A DNA stretch of 64,000 nt from the NCBI RefSeq assembly GCF_014633365.1, contig NW_026267112.1, positions 1-64,000 on the forward strand. The letters run 5' to 3'. Within the stretch, counting starts at the first letter, position 1. Every line of letters starts with the position of its first letter. This document shows, piece by piece, positions 49,301-61,300 of the stretch. Both the position numbers and the translations under genes were made by a program. The notes under the pieces are model-generated. The model ran no database searches and was not told where the DNA came from. It saw only the letters and a list, made by a program, of their open reading frames with translations. Source of the stretch: Diospyros lotus. Lineage: Eukaryota; Streptophyta; Magnoliopsida; Ericales; Ebenaceae.

Positions 49301-52300
49301 AATTAAACTTTCTTTAGCGTAATTAGTTTATCAAAATGTCGTCTTTCACCAAGATTTGGAATCGTCAAAAGCAATTAAGTCAATTTTGAGATATCGTTGA
49401 TTGAACAAAGTTGACGCTTTCTTCTTTCAAGAGTTGTACAATGGACCCATGGCTAAAACTCAAGTTTTCTAAACTTCCCGAAATCCAAAATTAAACTTTC
49501 TTTAGCGTAATTAGTTTATCAAAATGTCGTCTTTCACCAAGATTTGGAATCGTCAAAAGCAATTAAGTCAATTTTGAGATATCGTTGATTGAACAAAGTT
49601 GACGCTTTCTTCTTTCAAGAGTTGTACAATGGACCCATGGCTAAAACTCAAGTTTTCTAAACTTCCCGAAATCCAAAATTAAACTTTCTTTAGCGTAATT
49701 AGTTTATCAAAATGTCGTCTTTCACCAAGATTTGGAATCGTCAAAAGCAATTAAGTCAATTTTGAGATATCGTTGATTGAACAAAGTTGACGCTTTCTTC
49801 TTTCAAGAGTTGTACAATGGACCCATGGCTAAAACTCAAGTTTTCTAAACTTCCCGAAATCCAAAATTAAACTTTCTTTAGCGTAATTAGTTTATCAAAA
49901 TGTCGTCTTTCACCAAGATTTGGAATCGTCAAAAGCAATTAAGTCAATTTTGAGATATCGTTGATTGAACAAAGTTGACGCTTTCTTCTTTCAAGAGTTG
50001 TACAATGGACCCATGGCTAAAACTCAAGTTTTCTAAACTTCCCGAAATCCAAAATTAAACTTTCTTTAGCGTAATTAGTTTATCAAAATGTCGTCTTTCA
50101 CCAAGATTTGGAATCGTCAAAAGCAATTAAGTCAATTTTGAGATATCGTTGATTGAACAAAGTTGACGCTTTCTTCTTTCAAGAGTTGTACAATGGACCC
50201 ATGGCTAAAACTCAAGTTTTCTAAACTTCCCGAAATCCAAAATTAAACTTTCTTTAGCGTAATTAGTTTATCAAAATGTCGTCTTTCACCAAGATTTGGA
50301 ATCGTCAAAAGCAATTAAGTCAATTTTGAGATATCGTTGATTGAACAAAGTTGACGCTTTCTTCTTTCAAGAGTTGTACAATGGACCCATGGCTAAAACT
50401 CAAGTTTTCTAAACTTCCCGAAATCCAAAATTAAACTTTCTTTAGCGTAATTAGTTTATCAAAATGTCGTCTTTCACCAAGATTTGGAATCGTCAAAAGC
50501 AATTAAGTCAATTTTGAGATATCGTTGATTGAACAAAGTTGACGCTTTCTTCTTTCAAGAGTTGTACAATGGACCCATGGCTAAAACTCAAGTTTTCTAA
50601 ACTTCCCGAAATCCAAAATTAAACTTTCTTTAGCGTAATTAGTTTATCAAAATGTCGTCTTTCACCAAGATTTGGAATCGTCAAAAGCAATTAAGTCAAT
50701 TTTGAGATATCGTTGATTGAACAAAGTTGACGCTTTCTTCTTTCAAGAGTTGTACAATGGACCCATGGCTAAAACTCAAGTTTTCTAAACTTCCCGAAAT
50801 CCAAAATTAAACTTTCTTTAGCGTAATTAGTTTATCAAAATGTCGTCTTTCACCAAGATTTGGAATCGTCAAAAGCAATTAAGTCAATTTTGAGATATCG
50901 TTGATTGAACAAAGTTGACGCTTTCTTCTTTCAAGAGTTGTACAATGGACCCATGGCTAAAACTCAAGTTTTCTAAACTTCCCGAAATCCAAAATTAAAC
51001 TTTCTTTAGCGTAATTAGTTTATCAAAATGTCGTCTTTCACCAAGATTTGGAATCGTCAAAAGCAATTAAGTCAATTTTGAGATATCGTTGATTGAACAA
51101 AGTTGACGCTTTCTTCTTTCAAGAGTTGTACAATGGACCCATGGCTAAAACTCAAGTTTTCTAAACTTCCCGAAATCCAAAATTAAACTTTCTTTAGCGT
51201 AATTAGTTTATCAAAATGTCGTCTTTCACCAAGATTTGGAATCGTCAAAAGCAATTAAGTCAATTTTGAGATATCGTTGATTGAACAAAGTTGACGCTTT
51301 CTTCTTTCAAGAGTTGTACAATGGACCCATGGCTAAAACTCAAGTTTTCTAAACTTCCCGAAATCCAAAATTAACTTTCTTTAGCGTAATTAGTTTATCA
51401 AAATGTCGTCTTTCACCAAGATTTGGAATCGTCAAAAGCAATTAAGTCAATTTTGAGATATCGTTGATTGAACAAAGTTGACGCTTTCTTCTTTCAAGAG
51501 TTGTACAATGGACCCATGGCTAAAACTCAAGTTTTCTAAACTTCCCGAAATCCAAAATTAAACTTTCTTTAGCGTAATTAGTTTATCAAAATGTCGTCTT
51601 TCACCAAGATTTGGAATCGTCAAAAGCAATTAAGTCAATTTTGAGATATCGTTGATTGAACAAAGTTGACGCTTTCTTCTTTCAAGAGTTGTACAATGGA
51701 CCCATGGCTAAAACTCAAGTTTTCTAAACTTCCCGAAATCCAAAATTAAACTTTCTTTAGCGTAATTAGTTTATCAAAATGTCGTCTTTCACCAAGATTT
51801 GGAATCGTCAAAAGCAATTAAGTCAATTTTGAGATATCGTTGATTGAACAAAGTTGACGCTTTCTTCTTTCAAGAGTTGTACAATGGACCCATGGCTAAA
51901 ACTCAAGTTTTCTAAACTTCCCGAAATCCAAAATTAAACTTTCTTTAGCGTAATTAGTTTATCAAAATGTCGTCTTTCACCAAGATTTGGAATCGTCAAA
52001 AGCAATTAAGTCAATTTTGAGATATCGTTGATTGAACAAAGTTGACGCTTTCTTCTTTCAAGAGTTGTACAATGGACCCATGGCTAAAACTCAAGTTTTC
52101 TAAACTTCCCGAAATCCAAAATTAAACTTTCTTTAGCGTAATTAGTTTATCAAAATGTCGTCTTTCACCAAGATTTGGAATCGTCAAAAGCAATTAAGTC
52201 AATTTTGAGATATCGTTGATTGAACAAAGTTGACGCTTTCTTCTTTCAAGAGTTGTACAATGGACCCATGGCTAAAACTCAAGTTTTCTAAACTTCCCGA

Positions 52301-55300
52301 AATCCAAAATTAAACTTTCTTTAGCGTAATTAGTTTATCAAAATGTCGTCTTTCACCAAGATTTGGAATCGTCAAAAGCAATTAAGTCAATTTTGAGATA
52401 TCGTTGATTGAACAAAGTTGACGCTTTCTTCTTTCAAGAGTTGTACAATGGACCCATGGCTAAAACTCAAGTTTTCTAAACTTCCCGAAATCCAAAATTA
52501 AACTTTCTTTAGCGTAATTAGTTTATCAAAATGTCGTCTTTCACCAAGATTTGGAATCGTCAAAAGCAATTAAGTCAATTTTGAGATATCGTTGATTGAA
52601 CAAAGTTGACGCTTTCTTCTTTCAAGAGTTGTACAATGGACCCATGGCTAAAACTCAAGTTTTCTAAACTTCCCGAAATCCAAAATTAAACTTTCTTTAG
52701 CGTAATTAGTTTATCAAAATGTCGTCTTTCACCAAGATTTGGAATCGTCAAAAGCAATTAAGTCAATTTTGAGATATCGTTGATTGAACAAAGTTGACGC
52801 TTTCTTCTTTCAAGAGTTGTACAATGGACCCATGGCTAAAACTCAAGTTTTCTAAACTTCCCGAAATCCAAAATTGAACTTTCTTTAGCGTAATTAGTTT
52901 ATCAAAATGTCGTCTTTCACCAAGATTTGGAATCGTCAAAAGCAATTAAGTCAATTTTGAGATATCGTTGATTGAACAAAGTTGACGCTTTCTTCTTTCA
53001 AGAGTTGTACAATGGACCCATGGCTAAAACTCAAGTTTTCTAAACTTCCCGAAATCCAAAATTAAACTTTCTTTAGCGTAATTAGTTTATCAAAATGTCG
53101 TCTTTCACCAAGATTTGGAATCGTCAAAAGCAATTAAGTCAATTTTGAGATATCGTTGATTGAACAAAGTTGACGCTTTCTTCTTTCAAGAGTTGTACAA
53201 TGGACCCATGGCTAAAACTCAAGTTTTCTAAACTTCCCGAAATCCAAAATTAAACTTTCTTTAGCGTAATTAGTTTATCAAAATGTCGTCTTTCACCAAG
53301 ATTTGGAATCGTCAAAAGCAATTAAGTCAATTTTGAGATATCGTTGATTGAACAAAGTTGACGCTTTCTTCTTTCAAGAGTTGTACAATGGACCCATGGC
53401 TAAAACTCAAGTTTTCTAAACTTCCCGAAATCCAAAATTAAACTTTCTTTAGCGTAATTAGTTTATCAAAATGTCGTCTTTCACCAAGATTTGGAATCGT
53501 CAAAAGCAATTAAGTCAATTTTGAGATATCGTTGATTGAACAAAGTTGACGCTTTCTTCTTTCAAGAGTTGTACAATGGACCCATGGCTAAAACTCAAGT
53601 TTTCTAAACTTCCCGAAATCCAAAATTAAACTTTCTTTAGCGTAATTAGTTTATCAAAATGTCGTCTTTCACCAAGATTTGGAATCGTCAAAAGCAATTA
53701 AGTCAATTTTGAGATATCGTTGATTGAACAAAGTTGACGCTTTCTTCTTTCAAGAGTTGTACAATGGACCCATGGCTAAAACTCAAGTTTTCTAAACTTC
53801 CCGAAATCCAAAATTAAACTTTCTTTAGCGTAATTAGTTTATCAAAATGTCGTCTTTCACCAAGATTTGGAATCGTCAAAAGCAATTAAGTCAATTTTGA
53901 GATATCGTTGATTGAACAAAGTTGACGCTTTCTTCTTTCAAGAGTTGTACAATGGACCCATGGCTAAAACTCAAGTTTTCTAAACTTCCCGAAATCCAAA
54001 ATTAAACTTTCTTTAGCGTAATTAGTTTATCAAAATGTCGTCTTTCACCAAGATTTGGAATCGTCAAAAGCAATTAAGTCAATTTTGAGATATCGTTGAT
54101 TGAACAAAGTTGACGCTTTCTTCTTTCAAGAGTTGTACAATGGACCCATGGCTAAAACTCAAGTTTTCTAAACTTCCCGAAATCCAAAATTAAACTTTCT
54201 TTAGCGTAATTAGTTTATCAAAATGTCGTCTTTCACCAAGATTTGGAATCGTCAAAAGCAATTAAGTCAATTTTGAGATATCGTTGATTGAACAAAGTTG
54301 ACGCTTTCTTCTTTCAAGAGTTGTACAATGGACCCATGGCTAAAACTCAAGTTTTCTAAACTTCCCGAAATCCAAAATTAAACTTTCTTTAGCGTAATTA
54401 GTTTATCAAAATGTCGTCTTTCACCAAGATTTGGAATCGTCAAAAGCAATTAAGTCAATTTTGAGATATCGTTGATTGAACAAAGTTGACGCTTTCTTCT
54501 TTCAAGAGTTGTACAATGGACCCATGGCTAAAACTCAAGTTTTCTAAACTTCCCGAAATCCAAAATTAAACTTTCTTTAGCGTAATTAGTTTATCAAAAT
54601 GTCGTCTTTCACCAAGATTTGGAATCGTCAAAAGCAATTAAGTCAATTTTGAGATATCGTTGATTGAACAAAGTTGACGCTTTCTTCTTTCAAGAGTTGT
54701 ACAATGGACCCATGGCTAAAACTCAAGTTTTCTAAACTTCCCGAAATCCAAAATTAAACTTTCTTTAGCGTAATTAGTTTATCAAAATGTCGTCTTTCAC
54801 CAAGATTTGGAATCGTCAAAAGCAATTAAGTCAATTTTGAGATATCGTTGATTGAACAAAGTTGACGCTTTCTTCTTTCAAGAGTTGTACAATGGACCCA
54901 TGGCTAAAACTCAAGTTTTCTAAACTTCCCGAAATCCAAAATTAAACTTTCTTTAGCGTAATTAGTTTATCAAAATGTCGTCTTTCACCAAGATTTGGAA
55001 TCGTCAAAAGCAATTAAGTCAATTTTGAGATATCGTTGATTGAACAAAGTTGACGCTTTCTTCTTTCAAGAGTTGTACAATGGACCCATGGCTAAAACTC
55101 AAGTTTTCTAAACTTCCCGAAATCCAAAATTAAACTTTCTTTAGCGTAATTAGTTTATCAAAATGTCGTCTTTCACCAAGATTTGGAATCGTCAAAAGCA
55201 ATTAAGTCAATTTTGAGATATCGTTGATTGAACAAAGTTGACGCTTTCTTCTTTCAAGAGTTGTACAATGGACCCATGGCTAAAACTCAAGTTTTCTAAA

Positions 55301-58300
55301 CTTCCCGAAATCCAAAATTAAACTTTCTTTAGCGTAATTAGTTTATCAAAATGTCGTCTTTCACCAAGATTTGGAATCGTCAAAAGCAATTAAGTCAATT
55401 TTGAGATATCGTTGATTGAACAAAGTTGACGCTTTCTTCTTTCAAGAGTTGTACAATGGACCCATGGCTAAAACTCAAGTTTTCTAAACTTCCCGAAATC
55501 CAAAATTGAACTTTCTTTAGCGTAATTAGTTTATCAAAATGTCGTCTTTCACCAAGATTTGGAATCGTCAAAAGCAATTAAGTCAATTTTGAGATATCGT
55601 TGATTGAACAAAGTTGACGCTTTCTTCTTTCAAGAGTTGTACAATGGACCCATGGCTAAAACTCAAGTTTTCTAAACTTCCCGAAATCCAAAATTAAACT
55701 TTCTTTAGCGTAATTAGTTTATCAAAATGTCGTCTTTCACCAAGATTTGGAATCGTCAAAAGCAATTAAGTCAATTTTGAGATATCGTTGATTGAACAAA
55801 GTTGACGCTTTCTTCTTTCAAGAGTTGTACAATGGACCCATGGCTAAAACTCAAGTTTTCTAAACTTCCCGAAATCCAAAATTAAACTTTCTTTAGCGTA
55901 ATTAGTTTATCAAAATGTCGTCTTTCACCAAGATTTGGAATCGTCAAAAGCAATTAAGTCAATTTTGAGATATCGTTGATTGAACAAAGTTGACGCTTTC
56001 TTCTTTCAAGAGTTGTACAATGGACCCATGGCTAAAACTCAAGTTTTCTAAACTTCCCGAAATCCAAAATTAAACTTTCTTTAGCGTAATTAGTTTATCA
56101 AAATGTCGTCTTTCACCAAGATTTGGAATCGTCAAAAGCAATTAAGTCAATTTTGAGATATCGTTGATTGAACAAAGTTGACGCTTTCTTCTTTCAAGAG
56201 TTGTACAATGGACCCATGGCTAAAACTCAAGTTTTCTAAACTTCCCGAAATCCAAAATTAAACTTTCTTTAGCGTAATTAGTTTATCAAAATGTCGTCTT
56301 TCACCAAGATTTGGAATCGTCAAAAGCAATTAAGTCAATTTTGAGATATCGTTGATTGAACAAAGTTGACGCTTTCTTCTTTCAAGAGTTGTACAATGGA
56401 CCCATGGCTAAAACTCAAGTTTTCTAAACTTCCCGAAATCCAAAATTAAACTTTCTTTAGCGTAATTAGTTTATCAAAATGTCGTCTTTCACCAAGATTT
56501 GGAATCGTCAAAAGCAATTAAGTCAATTTTGAGATATCGTTGATTGAACAAAGTTGACGCTTTCTTCTTTCAAGAGTTGTACAATGGACCCATGGCTAAA
56601 ACTCAAGTTTTCTAAACTTCCCGAAATCCAAAATTAAACTTTCTTTAGCGTAATTAGTTTATCAAAATGTCGTCTTTCACCAAGATTTGGAATCGTCAAA
56701 AGCAATTAAGTCAATTTTGAGATATCGTTGATTGAACAAAGTTGACGCTTTCTTCTTTCAAGAGTTGTACAATGGACCCATGGCTAAAACTCAAGTTTTC
56801 TAAACTTCCCGAAATCCAAAATTAAACTTTCTTTAGCGTAATTAGTTTATCAAAATGTCGTCTTTCACCAAGATTTGGAATCGTCAAAAGCAATTAAGTC
56901 AATTTTGAGATATCGTTGATTGAACAAAGTTGACGCTTTCTTCTTTCAAGAGTTGTACAATGGACCCATGGCTAAAACTCAAGTTTTCTAAACTTCCCGA
57001 AATCCAAAATTAAACTTTCTTTAGCGTAATTAGTTTATCAAAATGTCGTCTTTCACCAAGATTTGGAATCGTCAAAAGCAATTAAGTCAATTTTGAGATA
57101 TCGTTGATTGAACAAAGTTGACGCTTTCTTCTTTCAAGAGTTGTACAATGGACCCATGGCTAAAACTCAAGTTTTCTAAACTTCCCGAAATCCAAAATTA
57201 AACTTTCTTTAGCGTAATTAGTTTATCAAAATGTCGTCTTTCACCAAGATTTGGAATCGTCAAAAGCAATTAAGTCAATTTTGAGATATCGTTGATTGAA
57301 CAAAGTTGACGCTTTCTTCTTTCAAGAGTTGTACAATGGACCCATGGCTAAAACTCAAGTTTTCTAAACTTCCCGAAATCCAAAATTAAACTTTCTTTAG
57401 CGTAATTAGTTTATCAAAATGTCGTCTTTCACCAAGATTTGGAATCGTCAAAAGCAATTAAGTCAATTTTGAGATATCGTTGATTGAACAAAGTTGACGC
57501 TTTCTTCTTTCAAGAGTTGTACAATGGACCCATGGCTAAAACTCAAGTTTTCTAAACTTCCCGAAATCCAAAATTAAACTTTCTTTAGCGTAATTAGTTT
57601 ATCAAAATGTCGTCTTTCACCAAGATTTGGAATCGTCAAAAGCAATTAAGTCAATTTTGAGATATCGTTGATTGAACAAAGTTGACGCTTTCTTCTTTCA
57701 AGAGTTGTACAATGGACCCATGGCTAAAACTCAAGTTTTCTAAACTTCCCGAAATCCAAAATTAAACTTTCTTTAGCGTAATTAGTTTATCAAAATGTCG
57801 TCTTTCACCAAGATTTGGAATCGTCAAAAGCAATTAAGTCAATTTTGAGATATCGTTGATTGAACAAAGTTGACGCTTTCTTCTTTCAAGAGTTGTACAA
57901 TGGACCCATGGCTAAAACTCAAGTTTTCTAAACTTCCCGAAATCCAAAATTAAACTTTCTTTAGCGTAATTAGTTTATCAAAATGTCGTCTTTCACCAAG
58001 ATTTGGAATCGTCAAAAGCAATTAAGTCAATTTTGAGATATCGTTGATTGAACAAAGTTGACGCTTTCTTCTTTCAAGAGTTGTACAATGGACCCATGGC
58101 TAAAACTCAAGTTTTCTAAACTTCCCGAAATCCAAAATTAAACTTTCTTTAGCGTAATTAGTTTATCAAAATGTCGTCTTTCACCAAGATTTGGAATCGT
58201 CAAAAGCAATTAAGTCAATTTTGAGATATCGTTGATTGAACAAAGTTGACGCTTTCTTCTTTCAAGAGTTGTACAATGGACCCATGGCTAAAACTCAAGT

Positions 58301-61300
58301 TTTCTAAACTTCCCGAAATCCAAAATTAAACTTTCTTTAGCGTAATTAGTTTATCAAAATGTCGTCTTTCACCAAGATTTGGAATCGTCAAAAGCAATTA
58401 AGTCAATTTTGAGATATCGTTGATTGAACAAAGTTGACGCTTTCTTCTTTCAAGAGTTGTACAATGGACCCATGGCTAAAACTCAAGTTTTCTAAACTTC
58501 CCGAAATCCAAAATTAAACTTTCTTTAGCGTAATTAGTTTATCAAAATGTCGTCTTTCACCAAGATTTGGAATCGTCAAAAGCAATTAAGTCAATTTTGA
58601 GATATCGTTGATTGAACAAAGTTGACGCTTTCTTCTTTCAAGAGTTGTACAATGGACCCATGGCTAAAACTCAAGTTTTCTAAACTTCCCGAAATCCAAA
58701 ATTAAACTTTCTTTAGCGTAATTAGTTTATCAAAATGTCGTCTTTCACCAAGATTTGGAATCGTCAAAAGCAATTAAGTCAATTTTGAGATATCGTTGAT
58801 TGAACAAAGTTGACGCTTTCTTCTTTCAAGAGTTGTACAATGGACCCATGGCTAAAACTCAAGTTTTCTAAACTTCCCGAAATCCAAAATTAAACTTTCT
58901 TTAGCGTAATTAGTTTATCAAAATGTCGTCTTTCACCAAGATTTGGAATCGTCAAAAGCAATTAAGTCAATTTTGAGATATCGTTGATTGAACAAAGTTG
59001 ACGCTTTCTTCTTTCAAGAGTTGTACAATGGACCCATGGCTAAAACTCAAGTTTTCTAAACTTCCCGAAATCCAAAATTAAACTTTCTTTAGCGTAATTA
59101 GTTTATCAAAATGTCGTCTTTCACCAAGATTTGGAATCGTCAAAAGCAATTAAGTCAATTTTGAGATATCGTTGATTGAACAAAGTTGACGCTTTCTTCT
59201 TTCAAGAGTTGTACAATGGACCCATGGCTAAAACTCAAGTTTTCTAAACTTCCCGAAATCCAAAATTAAACTTTCTTTAGCGTAATTAGTTTATCAAAAT
59301 GTCGTCTTTCACCAAGATTTGGAATCGTCAAAAGCAATTAAGTCAATTTTGAGATATCGTTGATTGAACAAAGTTGACGCTTTCTTCTTTCAAGAGTTGT
59401 ACAATGGACCCATGGCTAAAACTCAAGTTTTCTAAACTTCCCGAAATCCAAAATTAAACTTTCTTTAGCGTAATTAGTTTATCAAAATGTCGTCTTTCAC
59501 CAAGATTTGGAATCGTCAAAAGCAATTAAGTCAATTTTGAGATATCGTTGATTGAACAAAGTTGACGCTTTCTTCTTTCAAGAGTTGTACAATGGACCCA
59601 TGGCTAAAACTCAAGTTTTCTAAACTTCCCGAAATCCAAAATTGAACTTTCTTTAGCGTAATTAGTTTATCAAAATGTCGTCTTTCACCAAGATTTGGAA
59701 TCGTCAAAAGCAATTAAGTCAATTTTGAGATATCGTTGATTGAACAAAGTTGACGCTTTCTTCTTTCAAGAGTTGTACAATGGACCCATGGCTAAAACTC
59801 AAGTTTTCTAAACTTCCCGAAATCCAAAATTAAACTTTCTTTAGCGTAATTAGTTTATCAAAATGTCGTCTTTCACCAAGATTTGGAATCGTCAAAAGCA
59901 ATTAAGTCAATTTTGAGATATCGTTGATTGAACAAAGTTGACGCTTTCTTCTTTCAAGAGTTGTACAATGGACCCATGGCTAAAACTCAAGTTTTCTAAA
60001 CTTCCCGAAATCCAAAATTGAACTTTCTTTAGCGTAATTAGTTTATCAAAATGTCGTCTTTCACCAAGATTTGGAATCGTCAAAAGCAATTAAGTCAATT
60101 TTGAGATATCGTTGATTGAACAAAGTTGACGCTTTCTTCTTTCAAGAGTTGTACAATGGACCCATGGCTAAAACTCAAGTTTTCTAAACTTCCCGAAATC
60201 CAAAATTAAACTTTCTTTAGCGTAATTAGTTTATCAAAATGTCGTCTTTCACCAAGATTTGGAATCGTCAAAAGCAATTAAGTCAATTTTGAGATATCGT
60301 TGATTGAACAAAGTTGACGCTTTCTTCTTTCAAGAGTTGTACAATGGACCCATGGCTAAAACTCAAGTTTTCTAAACTTCCCGAAATCCAAAATTAAACT
60401 TTCTTTAGCGTAATTAGTTTATCAAAATGTCGTCTTTCACCAAGATTTGGAATCGTCAAAAGCAATTAAGTCAATTTTGAGATATCGTTGATTGAACAAA
60501 GTTGACGCTTTCTTCTTTCAAGAGTTGTACAATGGACCCATGGCTAAAACTCAAGTTTTCTAAACTTCCCGAAATCCAAAATTAAACTTTCTTTAGCGTA
60601 ATTAGTTTATCAAAATGTCGTCTTTCACCAAGATTTGGAATCGTCAAAAGCAATTAAGTCAATTTTGAGATATCGTTGATTGAACAAAGTTGACGCTTTC
60701 TTCTTTCAAGAGTTGTACAATGGACCCATGGCTAAAACTCAAGTTTTCTAAACTTCCCGAAATCCAAAATTAAACTTTCTTTAGCGTAATTAGTTTATCA
60801 AAATGTCGTCTTTCACCAAGATTTGGAATCGTCAAAAGCAATTAAGTCAATTTTGAGATATCGTTGATTGAACAAAGTTGACGCTTTCTTCTTTCAAGAG
60901 TTGTACAATGGACCCATGGCTAAAACTCAAGTTTTCTAAACTTCCCGAAATCCAAAATTAAACTTTCTTTAGCGTAATTAGTTTATCAAAATGTCGTCTT
61001 TCACCAAGATTTGGAATCGTCAAAAGCAATTAAGTCAATTTTGAGATATCGTTGATTGAACAAAGTTGACGCTTTCTTCTTTCAAGAGTTGTACAATGGA
61101 CCCATGGCTAAAACTCAAGTTTTCTAAACTTCCCGAAATCCAAAATTAAACTTTCTTTAGCGTAATTAGTTTATCAAAATGTCGTCTTTCACCAAGATTT
61201 GGAATCGTCAAAAGCAATTAAGTCAATTTTGAGATATCGTTGATTGAACAAAGTTGACGCTTTCTTCTTTCAAGAGTTGTACAATGGACCCATGGCTAAA

